The notes: a model not told the origin generated them from the sequence alone. DNA of 64,000 nt from Rhizobiales bacterium IMCC20636 (GCA_016865015.1 CP018226.1:837001-901000), one strand, 5' to 3'. Shown: positions 17,302 to 26,296, numbered from the stretch's first letter. Numbers and translations: made by a program.

Positions 17302-18174
17302 ATGGCGGCAGTTACTCAACCGAGATCAGCATACCTGACCAGATGGTTTATTCTGGCGCTGCTTGCGGCGTATACGTTTTACAATCTCGGGCCGATCCTG
17401 TGGCTTCTGGTCTCTTCCTTCAAAGGCCGCGCAGACCTTTTTGCGATGCCGCCTGTCTGGATCTTCGACATTGACACATCCGGATATGAAAGCGTCTTCG
17501 GCGTCGGCGCAGCAGCTGGAACCGCGTCGGCCTATGGTGTCGTTGATGCCCTGATCAATTCGGTCGTGGTGTCGTCCATTGGCACGGTGATGGCGGTGTT
17601 TCTGGGCACGCTCGCCGGTTATGTCTGTTCGCGCTACGACTTCAGGGGTAAAGGCGACTTCCTGTTTTTCGTCCTTTCCACCCGCATGTTGCCGCCGGTC
17701 GCCGTGCTGGTGTTTTATCACCTGATGTTTGCGCGCCTTGGGCTGGCTGATACGCGCACCGGACTGGTCCTGGTGGCAATCTTTGCAAATGTTGGCCTGG
17801 CGACATGGATCATGAAGGGCTTCTTTGACGGGGTGCCCAAAGAGGTTGAGCAGATTGCGCAGGTCAACGGATATAGTCGGATGTATGCCTTTATCCGTCT
17901 GGTGGTCCCCATGGTGCGGGGCGGAATAGCAGCCACTGCCGGCTTCTGCTTCATCTTTGCCTGGAACGAATTTGCCTTCGCGTCGATCCTGACGACGACA
18001 AAAGCCAAGACACTCCCGGTCAAGATTTCTGCCGCATCTGGCGCGACGGGTATTGAATGGACCCAAATCATGTCAGCGGGGGTCGTGTTGATCATCCCGG
18101 TTCTGATCTTCTTTTATCTCATCCGAAAGCACCTTCTCATGGGCATGACTTTCGGCGTGCTGGGACGGAGTTGA
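17302..18174 (+). CDS. Carbohydrate ABC permease, MalG type
   Basis: The 290-residue protein has six hydrophobic segments and the EAA cytoplasmic loop EVEQIAQVNGYSRMYAFIRLVVPMVRGG that docks on the ATPase. It belongs to the MalG/UgpE family and forms the channel with the MalF-like permease encoded next (3 nt gap). The start at 17302 (MAAVTQ) follows AAGGA; ATG at 17275 lacks a site. The stretch between the fifth and sixth segments is rich in Lys/Thr and Ala, with no unusual insertion. It imports the ligand captured by the protein encoded at 15776. Confidence 0.92.
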   Translation: MAAVTQPRSAYLTRWFILALLAAYTFYNLGPILWLLVSSFKGRADLFAMPPVWIFDIDTSGYESVFGVGAAAGTASAYGVVDALINSVVVSSIGTVMAVFLGTLAGYVCSRYDFRGKGDFLFFVLSTRMLPPVAVLVFYHLMFARLGLADTRTGLVLVAIFANVGLATWIMKGFFDGVPKEVEQIAQVNGYSRMYAFIRLVVPMVRGGIAATAGFCFIFAWNEFAFASILTTTKAKTLPVKISAASGATGIEWTQIMSAGVVLIIPVLIFFYLIRKHLLMGMTFGVLGRS

Positions 18175-18177
18175 GCC

Positions 18178-19122
18178 ATGACCGTAACCGATCAATCCCA
18201 ACAGCCGACAGCGACGAAGCGTCGTTCAGCCGCCACGGACAAAAAGAAATCCAGTGGCCGCATGATGATCCTGGGCTTTTTGTCCCCGACGCTTTTGATC
18301 CTGATATTCATGGTGGCCTATCCGATCATCTCGTTGATCGATTACAGCTTCTACAACTTTTCTGCCCTCAACCCGCATGAGGGGTACAAATGGGCCGGGC
18401 TGGACAATTACACCTATCTGCTGAGTGACAAGGCCCTGTGGCAGCGCTTCATTTTCACCGGCAAATTCGTCTTTGTCTGTGTCAGCCTGCAGATGATCAT
18501 CGGCATATTCGTGGGCTACCAACTGCAGAAGAAGTTCAAGGGCCGGGATGTGATTTTCACATTGCTGATGATGCCCATGATGCTGTCTCCGGTGGTTGTC
18601 GGCTTTCTGTGGCGCTACATGCTGAACTCGGAATGGGGCGTTGTGAATTATCTGATTTCCAGCGTTGGTCTGGACAAGGTCAGCTGGCTCAGCCAGACGA
18701 CGCCAGCGCTTTTCGCAGCGGCTGCTGCCGATACCTGGATGTGGACGCCTTTCATCATATTGCTCGCCACTGCCGCATTTCGGGGCATTCCGGACACGAT
18801 TTATGAAGCCGCCGAAGTGGATGGGGCCAGCGCTGCTTACAAGTTTTTCCGGCTGACCCTGCCGATGTCCGCACCGGTGCTGTTCATCGCGCTGATCCTG
18901 CGGCTGATCGATAGCTTCAAGCAATATGATCTGTTCTTTGCTCTGACAGGCGGCGGTCCGGGGTCGAGTACGGAAACTGTTTCCTTTGCCGTGGCAAAAA
19001 CAGCGTTCAACTATTTCTACACAGGCGAAGCTTCGGCACTGGCGGTGATCCTTCTCTTCATCATTATTGGCCTGTCCATGATCCTGGTCCGCCACCTGAA
19101 TAAAATGGGGGATAAGTACTGA
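18178..19122 (+). CDS. Carbohydrate ABC permease, MalF type
   Basis: The 314-residue protein has a charged N-terminus (about 25 residues), six hydrophobic segments and the EAA motif YEAAEVDGASAAYKFFRLTLPMSAP. The sequence TGGGPGSSTETVSF between late segments is typical of MalF/UgpA-type permeases. It lies 3 nt after the MalG-like gene and 2 nt before the first ATPase gene. The order permease-permease-ATPase-ATPase resembles the glycerol importer GlpPQST of Rhizobium, although the substrate here may differ. Confidence 0.92.
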   Translation: MTVTDQSQQPTATKRRSAATDKKKSSGRMMILGFLSPTLLILIFMVAYPIISLIDYSFYNFSALNPHEGYKWAGLDNYTYLLSDKALWQRFIFTGKFVFVCVSLQMIIGIFVGYQLQKKFKGRDVIFTLLMMPMMLSPVVVGFLWRYMLNSEWGVVNYLISSVGLDKVSWLSQTTPALFAAAAADTWMWTPFIILLATAAFRGIPDTIYEAAEVDGASAAYKFFRLTLPMSAPVLFIALILRLIDSFKQYDLFFALTGGGPGSSTETVSFAVAKTAFNYFYTGEASALAVILLFIIIGLSMILVRHLNKMGDKY

Positions 19123-19124
19123 TC

Positions 19125-20213
19125 ATGGCAAAGGTTGAGCTGAAGAATCTGTCCATTGAATTCGGCGCTTTCAAAGCCGTCGATGATGTGAATCTGACCG
19201 TTGCGGATGGCGAGTTTGCTGTCTATCTGGGCCCTTCCGGCTGTGGCAAGACCACGACTTTGCGCGCAGTTGCAGGGTTGCAGGAGGCTACAAGCGGCGA
19301 CATTCTGTTTGATGGACAAAAGGTCAATGATCTAAGCCCGAGCGCGCGCAATATCGCCATGGTGTTCCAGTTCGTTTCGCTCTATCCGAATTTGAACATA
19401 CGGGAAAACATCATTTTCCCGCTGAAAGCGCGCGGTGTTGCCAAAGCCGAGATTGCCCGCAAGCTGGATTGGGTTGTGGACATCTTCAAGTTGGGCGGCG
19501 AGTTGAAACGCTACCCCAGTGCATTGCCGCCTGGCACGACACAAAAGGTTGCGCTGGCGCGTGCTGTTGTGCGCGACCCTGCAGTGCTGCTGCTGGATGA
19601 GCCGCTGTCAGCGATTGATGAACAGTTTCGTGAAGAGATGCGCTGGGAACTGGGCCATCTGCAACGCGAGTTGGGTGTGACCACAATCTATGTCACCCAT
19701 GATCAGCGCGAAGCGATGTCCCTGGCCGACCGGATCGTGCTGATGAATGACAGCAAGATCGTTCAGGTTGCAGATCCGCAAAGCATGTTCTTTGAACCCA
19801 ATTCCGAATTCTCCGGCCAGTTCATTGGCTCACCGAGCATGAATTTTGTCGATCTGATACCCATGGGCACAGGGTTCCGCCTTGGGGACAGTCAGGCGAT
19901 TTTACCTGCGGAAGCGGTTCCCGAAAACGTACGCACGTCTAAACAGCCGATCCGAATGGGCGTGCGCCCCCGGGATCTGCAATTGATTGATGGTGCAGCA
20001 CCGATCGAAATCGAACTGCCGGTGGAGGACGTGTTCTCTGTCGGACGGGAGCGTTTTTTCACCTTCAAGATCGGTGACGGTATTGCGCAAGGCGTTGATG
20101 TGCGGGCTGAAGCACACGGGCCTGCAAACAGTATCGGGATTCGCCCCGAAGGCCTGAAATTCTTCGACGCCCAGACCGGCCATCGCATTGTGACACATGA
20201 GGCTGCAGCATGA
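19125..20213 (+). CDS. ABC importer ATPase 1, with degenerate signature motif
   Basis: This 362-residue MalK-like ATPase has Walker A GPSGCGKTT, Q-loop MVFQF, Walker B LLLDEPLSAID and H-loop THD, and a C-terminal OB-type regulatory domain (about 235-355). The ABC signature, normally LSGGQ, reads LPPGTTQK. In an ATPase dimer this weakens the ATP site that includes the Walker motifs of the partner. The partner is encoded immediately downstream with a 4-nt overlap and has a matching change in that same site. The protein acts at the inner face of the cytoplasmic membrane. Confidence 0.93.
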   Translation: MAKVELKNLSIEFGAFKAVDDVNLTVADGEFAVYLGPSGCGKTTTLRAVAGLQEATSGDILFDGQKVNDLSPSARNIAMVFQFVSLYPNLNIRENIIFPLKARGVAKAEIARKLDWVVDIFKLGGELKRYPSALPPGTTQKVALARAVVRDPAVLLLDEPLSAIDEQFREEMRWELGHLQRELGVTTIYVTHDQREAMSLADRIVLMNDSKIVQVADPQSMFFEPNSEFSGQFIGSPSMNFVDLIPMGTGFRLGDSQAILPAEAVPENVRTSKQPIRMGVRPRDLQLIDGAAPIEIELPVEDVFSVGRERFFTFKIGDGIAQGVDVRAEAHGPANSIGIRPEGLKFFDAQTGHRIVTHEAAA

Positions 20214-21313
20214 GTGATGCATTGCTCGAACTAAAGGGCCTCAAGAAATCCTATCGTGGCAAACCTGCCTTGCGCGGCATCGATCTGGAGGTGCGGCCAA
20301 ACGAGATTTTTGCACTGCTGGGGCCCACCGGTGCTGGCAAAAGCAGCACGGTTCAGGCCACTGCCGGTCTTCTGGATCTGGACGCTGGCGAGATCATTCT
20401 TGATGGCCGCGATGTCACGGATATCGATCCGGCCGGCCGTGATCTGTCGATTGTGTTTGAGGGCTTCAACCTGCTGCCGGTTCTCAACGTCTTTGACAAC
20501 ATTGCTTTCGCGCTGCGCTCCCCCAGTTTTCGTGAGGATGAGGCCGAAATCCGTAAACGGGTGCAGCACACGGCTGAATTGTTGCGCATTGCGCAGCATC
20601 TGGATCGGGATGTGAATACATTGTCGGGTGGCGAAAAACAGCGGGTTGCCATTGCACGGGCACTGGTCCGTCAGCCGCTGATGTTCCTGCTGGATGAACC
20701 GCTCTCGGCACTGGATCTGAAGTTGCGTGAAGGCTTGCGGTCCGAGCTGCGTCAGATCCATCGCGAACAGAACTCGACCATGCTGTATGCGACCCATGAT
20801 TATCACGGTGCCATATCAATTGCGGATCGTATCGGCGTTATCAATCATGGCCGCATTTTGCAGTCAGGCACGATTGAAGAGATTTTTGAACGGCCCGCCA
20901 ACGCATTTGTCGGCAGGCTGATTGGCAGTCCGGCCATGGCGTTTTTTGATGCTGCACTGGATGGTGATGACATCAGGATCAAGGGCTGTGAGCAAATCTT
21001 GCCTGCAGGCCAGTTTGCTTTGCGATCAAACATCAGGGGCGAGTTTGAACTGGGTGTCTGGCCAGAAGACATCCGCATCACTGACGCCGGGTCTGGTGCC
21101 AGTTCGGCGTCGGTCTATGCTGTGGACAATCGTGGTTTTGAATGCGCTGTCCAGATCGACTATGGCGCGGGTCTGTTTCGCAAGGTGCTGGAGGAGGGAC
21201 AACTCCTCAAGCAGGGCGAGACTTGCGGCTTTCGCATCGCAGACGGGGCCGGGTTCCTGTTCGACAAATCCAGCGGCGAGCGGGTTTCGCATCAGATCGA
21301 AGGAGCGCGATGA
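20210..21313 (+). CDS. ABC importer ATPase 2, with Gln-to-Glu Q-loop
   Basis: This 367-residue MalK-like ATPase has Walker A GPTGAGKSS, an intact signature LSGGEKQR, Walker B FLLDEPLSALD and H-loop THD. The Q-loop, normally VFQ, reads VFEGF, so the glutamine that links ATP to the membrane domains is Glu. A C-terminal regulatory domain follows (about 235-360). It pairs with ATPase 1 (19125-20213), which it overlaps by 4 nt. The two ATPases are of about equal length but clearly different, as in glycerol-type importers of Rhizobium. Confidence 0.93.
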   Translation: MSDALLELKGLKKSYRGKPALRGIDLEVRPNEIFALLGPTGAGKSSTVQATAGLLDLDAGEIILDGRDVTDIDPAGRDLSIVFEGFNLLPVLNVFDNIAFALRSPSFREDEAEIRKRVQHTAELLRIAQHLDRDVNTLSGGEKQRVAIARALVRQPLMFLLDEPLSALDLKLREGLRSELRQIHREQNSTMLYATHDYHGAISIADRIGVINHGRILQSGTIEEIFERPANAFVGRLIGSPAMAFFDAALDGDDIRIKGCEQILPAGQFALRSNIRGEFELGVWPEDIRITDAGSGASSASVYAVDNRGFECAVQIDYGAGLFRKVLEEGQLLKQGETCGFRIADGAGFLFDKSSGERVSHQIEGAR

Positions 21314-21507
21314 TGGGGTTCAACAAGTTTCTCAGTTCCGCCTATCGGGTGGCGACGTTCATGATCGTGGCCGGATTTCTGATGCTCTGCCAGCCAGTTT
21401 CCCTGTTTCTATTCTCCTTTGGGTTTCCGGTACTGTTGATTGGCGTAATCCTGTTTATGATCCTCGATCATATTCCGGAAAAACCTGTCATTGAAGAGGA
21501 CATGTAA
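21310..21507 (+). CDS. Small membrane protein with two hydrophobic segments
   Basis: The 65-residue protein begins with ATG overlapping the stop of ATPase 2 (ATGA) and ends overlapping the DhaK start (TAATG), so it is translated as part of the operon. It has two hydrophobic stretches (TFMIVAGFLMLCQPVSLFLFSF and FPVLLIGVILFMILDH) and a short acidic tail. I do not recognise the family. It may be a small accessory of the transporter, since glycerol-type importer operons often carry a small membrane protein at this place, but the DUF2160 type is not obvious here. Confidence 0.7.
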   Translation: MMGFNKFLSSAYRVATFMIVAGFLMLCQPVSLFLFSFGFPVLLIGVILFMILDHIPEKPVIEEDM

Positions 21508-22517
21508 TGGCGAAAGTACCAAAGAAAATACTCAACGATCCGCGCAATGTTGTGACCGAGATGCTGGACGGTCTGGCACTGGCAAATGACGGTCGGGTGG
21601 AACGGCTGGACGGCAAGGATATTCTGATCCGCACAGATCTTCCAGATAGCAAGGTTACGTTGCTGATTGGTGGGGGCAGTGGCCATGAGCCCATTTTCCA
21701 CGGTTTTGTCGGACAGAATATGGGTGATGCTGCGGCCTGTGGGCAGGTCTTTGCTGCGCCGTCTCCTGATACGATCATGGATGCAGCCATGGCTGCGCAT
21801 CGCGGCAAGGGCATCCTGTTCCTCTATGGCAATTATGCCGGCGACAACATGAATTTCGACATTGCTGCCGAACTGCTTGAGGAAGAAGAAGGCATCGATG
21901 TGCGCACGGTGCGCGTCAATGATGACGTGGCAGCTGCTCCGCCAGAGCGCGCAGATGACAGGCGCGGCATTGCCGGTGACATTTATGCCATCAAGGTTGC
22001 AGGCGGGGCAGCCGAAGAATGCGACACGCTGGACGAAGTTGAGCGCATCGCGCGCAAGGCGGTTGGTAATTTGCGGTCGATGGGCGTTGCTGTTGCGGCA
22101 GGCTCCATTCCCGAGACCGGCAAGCTGACATTCGAACTGGCCGATGATGAAATCGAGATCGGCATGGGCGCCCATGGTGAGGCTGGGATCGCAAAGCAGA
22201 AGATCGCTTCTGCCGATGACGTCGCCGACCAGATCATGGAAAAGATCCTTGACGACATGCCACTTGGAAAGGGCGATGAAATTGCGTTGATGATCAACAA
22301 TCTTGGCGCAACCACCATGATGGAAATGCTGATCGTGAACCGCCGTGTGCGCCAGATCCTGGCAGATCGTGGCACCATCGTGCACCGCACCGATGTGGGC
22401 ACATTCCTGACCGTGCAGGAAATGGCGGGCTTTTCCATAACTGTCATGAAGCTTGATGATGAACTGAAACATTACCTCGACCTGCCAGCGCGCTCGGTTG
22501 GCCTGTCGAACATGTAA
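21507..22517 (+). CDS. dhaK: DhaK-like dihydroxyacetone kinase substrate-binding subunit
   Basis: The 336-residue protein has the DhaK hallmarks: GGGSGHEP (about 55-62) for substrate binding, FLYGNYAGDN, and the GAHGEAG motif, where His223 corresponds to the His that forms a covalent hemiaminal with the keto group of the substrate. DhaK binds short ketoses such as dihydroxyacetone, erythrulose and related sugars. It is followed 11 nt later by DhaL. No DhaM phosphotransferase subunit is in the operon, so ATP is the likely phosphate donor. The true substrate may be a longer ketose given the aldolases downstream. Confidence 0.9.
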   Translation: MAKVPKKILNDPRNVVTEMLDGLALANDGRVERLDGKDILIRTDLPDSKVTLLIGGGSGHEPIFHGFVGQNMGDAAACGQVFAAPSPDTIMDAAMAAHRGKGILFLYGNYAGDNMNFDIAAELLEEEEGIDVRTVRVNDDVAAAPPERADDRRGIAGDIYAIKVAGGAAEECDTLDEVERIARKAVGNLRSMGVAVAAGSIPETGKLTFELADDEIEIGMGAHGEAGIAKQKIASADDVADQIMEKILDDMPLGKGDEIALMINNLGATTMMEMLIVNRRVRQILADRGTIVHRTDVGTFLTVQEMAGFSITVMKLDDELKHYLDLPARSVGLSNM

Positions 22518-22528
22518 GGACGCAGACG

Positions 22529-23155
22529 ATGAAGGAACTGACAGACAGCCAGGTCGTCGAGATGCTGAGGCAGGTGTCAAAGGCGGTGATTGCCAATGTT
22601 GATGTGCTGACTGACGCCGATCTGGCGACCGGGGATGGGGATCACGGAATCGGTATGCGGCGCGGTTTTGAAGCCGCGCTTGAGGTGCTGGTTCCCGGCC
22701 TTTCGGTGCAGGATGCATTCAAGAAAACCGGGATGGCAATCATGTCGAAAACCGGCGGTGCAGCAGGTGCGGTTTTCGGCACCTTCTTTCGCGGTGGTGC
22801 CAGCGCTTTTGCTGACGCACAGACGCTTGATGCCGCACGGTTTGCAAATTTCCTCGCCCTGTCCGCGCAAGCTGTCTCGAAGCGTGGTGGCGTTGAAGAG
22901 GGCGCAAAAACCATGGTGGATGCCGTGATGCCTGCGGCCCGTGCCGTTGGTGCGGAAGCAAGCGATGATTTGCTGGCGGTGTTCACAGCAGCCGAACGTG
23001 GCGCACTTGAGGGCGTCGAGGCCAGCAAGCCCATGATCGCGACAACCGGCAAGGCGCGGTCACTGGGGGAACGCTCCATCGGGCATCCCGATCCAGGAGC
23101 GATTTCGGTGTCGATTATCCTCGGTGCGATGAAGTCCTACGCTGCTTCGCTCTGA
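22529..23155 (+). CDS. dhaL: DhaL-like kinase nucleotide-binding subunit
   Basis: The 208-residue protein has the DhaL motif GDGDHG (about 35-40), with the Asp residues that bind Mg-ADP/ATP, and the glycine-rich [16 protein letters not shown] turn. It hands the phosphate to the ketose held by DhaK. In PTS-type systems bound ADP is recharged by DhaM; without DhaM here the subunit may exchange nucleotide directly, like ATP-dependent DhaKL-type kinases. It ends with a [13 protein letters not shown] segment typical of the family. The start has a GGACGCAGACG upstream sequence of moderate quality. Confidence 0.9.
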   Translation: MKELTDSQVVEMLRQVSKAVIANVDVLTDADLATGDGDHGIGMRRGFEAALEVLVPGLSVQDAFKKTGMAIMSKTGGAAGAVFGTFFRGGASAFADAQTLDAARFANFLALSAQAVSKRGGVEEGAKTMVDAVMPAARAVGAEASDDLLAVFTAAERGALEGVEASKPMIATTGKARSLGERSIGHPDPGAISVSIILGAMKSYAASL

Positions 23156-23184
23156 CAATACCCATTCGAACAAGGAGACAACAC

Positions 23185-24072
23185 GTGGCAGATCTTGACG
23201 ATATCAAGGATGGCAAGGATTGGGGCGAAGACCGCCCGGTAGATGTCAGCCGGTTCTTTCTGAAAGGAAGTGAACATTACGACTGGGGCATGAAAGCCCG
23301 CCTCTCCAACATTTTCCGCCCCGAAAGCGGACGAACGGTGATGCTGGCTTTTGATCACGGATATTTCCAGGGTCCCACCACCGGATTGGAACGCCTGGAT
23401 CTCAGCATTGCACCTCTGGCACCTTATACAGATGTGTTGATGTGTACGCGCGGTGCCTTGCGGACAGTTATCCGGCCGGAAACGAAGAAACCTGTCGTAT
23501 TGCGCTGTTCTGCTGGCAACAGTATTTTGACAGAGCTGTCAAATGAACTGATCAGTGTCGAGATTGAAGATGCGATCCGGCTTGGTGCGTCCGCGATGGC
23601 TGCACAGGTCTATATTGGTGCCGAGTATGAGCACAAATCCATTTCCAATGTGGTCAAGCTGATCGACAGCGGTACGCGCTACGGCATTCCAACCATGGCG
23701 GTCACCGGCGTGGGGGCGGACATGGTCCGCGATGCGCGGTATTTCGGGCTGGCAACGCGTATCGCTGCAGAGATCGGCGCGCAGTTGGTCAAATCCTATT
23801 ACGTCGAGGAAGGTTTTGAGAAGATCGTGCTGGGTTGTCCGGTTCCGATTGTCATCGCCGGTGGCAAGAAGCTGCCGGAGCGCGATGCGCTTGAGATGGC
23901 TTACCGTGCGATTGATCAGGGTGCCGCAGGCGTGGATATGGGACGTAATGTGTTCCAGTCTTCAAACCCCGTTGGCATGCTTCAGGCGCTGGAGCAGGTC
24001 GTGCATCACAACATGACGGGCGCTGATGCCTATGCCCTTTTCCAGGATGCAAAACCATTGAACGCGGATTGA
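23185..24072 (+). CDS. LsrF-like class I aldolase/thiolase family protein
   Basis: The 295-residue protein matches E. coli LsrF closely as I recall it: the start [45 protein letters not shown], and [21 protein letters not shown]. Lys203 ([11 protein letters not shown]) aligns with the catalytic Lys of LsrF. LsrF transfers an acetyl group from phospho-AI-2 derivatives to CoA; related proteins of the DhnA family are fructose-bisphosphate aldolases. No LsrB, LsrK or LsrR is present here, so the substrate could be another phosphoketose made by the DhaKL-like kinase upstream. The ribosome site is AAGGAG. It lies 29 nt after dhaL. Confidence 0.88.
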   Translation: MADLDDIKDGKDWGEDRPVDVSRFFLKGSEHYDWGMKARLSNIFRPESGRTVMLAFDHGYFQGPTTGLERLDLSIAPLAPYTDVLMCTRGALRTVIRPETKKPVVLRCSAGNSILTELSNELISVEIEDAIRLGASAMAAQVYIGAEYEHKSISNVVKLIDSGTRYGIPTMAVTGVGADMVRDARYFGLATRIAAEIGAQLVKSYYVEEGFEKIVLGCPVPIVIAGGKKLPERDALEMAYRAIDQGAAGVDMGRNVFQSSNPVGMLQALEQVVHHNMTGADAYALFQDAKPLNAD

Positions 24073-24089
24073 TTTTTAGACCCAAGACT

Positions 24090-24112
24090 GTCCGTCCGGC
24101 TGCCGGGCGGAC
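24090..24112 (+). other. Intercistronic hairpin after the LsrF-like gene
   Basis: GTCCGTCCGG (24090-24099) pairs with CCGGGCGGAC (24103-24112) with one G-U pair and a 3-nt loop. It is 17 nt after the LsrF-like stop. No T-run follows; it may stabilise the upstream mRNA or reduce transcription of the aldolase/dehydrogenase gene that follows. Confidence 0.55.
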
Positions 24113-24135
24113 CATAGAATGAGTGAGGACACCCA

Positions 24136-26085
24136 ATGCAGAACCGATGGAACGAGCGCGACGCGGCGGGTTACACGTCAGATCTGGAATTGCGTGCCTA
24201 TAGCTCTCGCCTGGTCGGCATGGACACTGATCTGGTTCTGCATGGCGGCGGCAATACATCGGTCAAATCCGTGCATCGTGATCGCTTCGGTGTGGAACAT
24301 GAAGCGATCTGGGTCAAAGCCAGCGGCTATGATCTGGGTCAGATGTGGACCGAGGGCTTCACGGGGCTGAAGCTGGAGCCGCTGTTGCAACTGGCACAGC
24401 TTGATCTGCTGTCTGACTCTGACATGGTCAATGAAGTGAATTGTGCCCGGTTGGATTCCAATGCCGCCAATCCCTCCATCGAGGCGATCGTGCATGCGGT
24501 CATTCCCTTCAAATTCGTCGATCACACTCATGCCAATGCCGTGCTGACAATTTCCAACAGCGCACCAGAGATGTTTCAGGACATTTTTGGAGATGAAGTT
24601 CTGGTGCTGCCCTATGTCAAACCGGGGTTTGATCTGGCGTTGCAGTTCCGCGATGCGGTCGAGCGCGGTTTGCTGGAGCAATACAGCGCCATCATCTTGC
24701 AGCATCATGGCGTCTTCACATACGCTGACACAGCGTGCAGTGCTTACGAGCGGATGATCGATGTGGTGGCGCGCGCCGAGACTGCGCTGGCTGACAAAGC
24801 GGGCCATGTGTCGCGCCCCGACCTAGGCCCTCAGAACACGGTTGATATTGCCCGTACGCGCGGCGCTGTCGCTGATGCGGCTGGCAAAGCGGTGCTGTCG
24901 CTTCCGGTGTGCAGCGTTGAACCCGGACAGGTGCATGCCATGGCTGAACAGGCCAGGCACGGCACGTTGACGCCGGAGCATGTCATTCACAACAAACCGT
25001 TTCCGGCGGTGATCGGCGATGACCCGACAAAGGCCGTCGCGTCGTTCTCCAGCGCTTATGAAGAATATGTCGATCCGCACAACAATCCGCATTTGACGAT
25101 GCTGCCTGCTGCGCCCAATTGGGCGCTGTTCGAGACCGGCCATGTGCGCAGCTTTGGGGTAAACCTCAAACGCGCGACCATTTCGCGCGACGTTGCCCTA
25201 GCTACGACGCAGGCTCTTGGTCTTGCTGCGGAACTGGGCACCTGGCAGGGCCTTTCGACTGAAGATCTGCGTGATCTGGAATATTGGGAACTTGAGCAGG
25301 CCAAGCTGAAGAACCAGAAGCCTGATGCCGATCTGGCTGGCAAAGTCGCGCTTGTCAGCGGTGCCGCGACCGGCATTGGACATGCCTGTGCCCATGTGCT
25401 GCGTGAGCGTGGCGCTGTGGTCGTTGGTCTGGACATCAACCCGGATATTCTGACCTCAATGAACAGTCCTGATTTTCAGGGAATTGTCGTTGATTTGACG
25501 GATGAGGGACAAATCATTGCTGCCCTGGCGCATGTGGTTGAAAATTATGGTGGGCTCGACATTGTTGTGTCCAATGCGGGTGTTTTCGAAACCGGTCATA
25601 CAGTGGAAACGATGGAAGATGCGGTCTGGGACAAGACCCTGGCAGTGAATCTCACTTCTCACCGGGTGCTCATCAAGCATGCTGTTCCCTTTCTGCGTCA
25701 CGGTATCGACCCGGCCATTGTCTTTATCGGTTCACGAAATGTTGCGGCTCCGGGGGCAGGTGCTTCCGCATATTCTGTCTCAAAGGCCGGTCTGACCCAG
25801 TTGATGCGTGTTCTGGCGCTTGAACTGGCGGGAGAGGGGATCACTGTCAACGCGGTTCACCCTGATGCCGTTTTCGATACGGAACTGTGGACACCCGAAG
25901 CGTTGAAAAGGTCGGCAGAGCGTTACGGACTGACGATCGAACAGTATAAGATGAGAAACCTGCTTGGGCGGGAGGTGACGTCCCGCCATGTCGGCCTTGC
26001 GGTCGCAGCATTTGTTGATGGTACCTTGCGGCGGACGACCGGCGCGCAAATGCCCGTCGATGGGGGCAATGACAGGGTGATCTGA
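24136..26085 (+). CDS. Bifunctional class II aldolase / short-chain dehydrogenase (RhaD-type fusion)
   Basis: The 649-residue protein is a fusion. Residues about 20-230 are a class II (zinc) aldolase/RhaD domain: HGGGNTSVKS, SIEAIVHAVIP, HTHAN and QHHGVFTYAD. Residues about 400-645 are an SDR with SGAATGIG, NAG, GSRNVAA and the YSVSK catalytic motif. RhaD-type fusions usually cleave rhamnulose 1-phosphate to dihydroxyacetone phosphate and lactaldehyde, which the dehydrogenase half oxidises. Here no rhamnose isomerase or kinase is seen, and the operon instead has DhaKL and LsrF homologues. The start ATG follows GAGGA. It is the last gene of the operon. Confidence 0.87.
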   Translation: MQNRWNERDAAGYTSDLELRAYSSRLVGMDTDLVLHGGGNTSVKSVHRDRFGVEHEAIWVKASGYDLGQMWTEGFTGLKLEPLLQLAQLDLLSDSDMVNEVNCARLDSNAANPSIEAIVHAVIPFKFVDHTHANAVLTISNSAPEMFQDIFGDEVLVLPYVKPGFDLALQFRDAVERGLLEQYSAIILQHHGVFTYADTACSAYERMIDVVARAETALADKAGHVSRPDLGPQNTVDIARTRGAVADAAGKAVLSLPVCSVEPGQVHAMAEQARHGTLTPEHVIHNKPFPAVIGDDPTKAVASFSSAYEEYVDPHNNPHLTMLPAAPNWALFETGHVRSFGVNLKRATISRDVALATTQALGLAAELGTWQGLSTEDLRDLEYWELEQAKLKNQKPDADLAGKVALVSGAATGIGHACAHVLRERGAVVVGLDINPDILTSMNSPDFQGIVVDLTDEGQIIAALAHVVENYGGLDIVVSNAGVFETGHTVETMEDAVWDKTLAVNLTSHRVLIKHAVPFLRHGIDPAIVFIGSRNVAAPGAGASAYSVSKAGLTQLMRVLALELAGEGITVNAVHPDAVFDTELWTPEALKRSAERYGLTIEQYKMRNLLGREVTSRHVGLAVAAFVDGTLRRTTGAQMPVDGGNDRVI

Positions 26086-26228
26086 GGAATTGGCGGCTGC
26101 AAAGTGTCGCTCTCTGTCGATTCCCTCCTGGTGCCCGATCATAAGTCCTTGTTCCGGGGCATCGAACAATTCCGCATCAACAAGAGCCGCTCTCATTCTG
26201 CCTGAGGTTGTATCTTCACGCATTGATA

Positions 26229-26242
26229 TTGATTGAGATCAA
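26229..26242. promoter_or_regulatory. Fnr/FnrL-type binding site
   Basis: TTGATTGAGATCAA is a perfect TTGAT-N4-ATCAA match to the Fnr/Anr/FnrL consensus, centred about 61 bp before the start of the SpoIIAA-like gene at 26297. It suggests oxygen-responsive control of that gene. A weaker TTGATCACATCA follows about 10 bp downstream. Confidence 0.7.
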
Positions 26243-26296
26243 CACCATCTTTGATCACATCAGTTAAAATTCACTGTAGAACAGGAGAACCCGGAC

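Noticed and set aside
18226-19095. Minus-strand frame opposite the MalF-like permease
   Set aside because: Composition is rich in His, Gln and Arg, as expected for the complement of a membrane protein gene; it is not a gene.
21468-22718. Long open frame (over 400 codons) on the strand opposite the dhaK gene
   Set aside because: It is antisense to a well-supported kinase gene, has no recognisable family and arises from the codon bias of the real gene.
23185-24072. A complete AI-2 (Lsr) uptake system
   Set aside because: Only an LsrF homologue is present; LsrB, LsrK, LsrR and a specific LsrG are not seen in this operon, and the importer is of a different family.
15776-26085. Assignment as a rhamnose or a glycerol catabolic operon
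   Set aside because: Rhamnose isomerase, rhamnulokinase, glycerol kinase and glycerol-3-phosphate dehydrogenase are all missing; only parts of the operon resemble those systems.
24136-26085. Two separate genes for aldolase and dehydrogenase
   Set aside because: The frame is continuous through both domains with no internal stop, and such fusions are known in the RhaD family.
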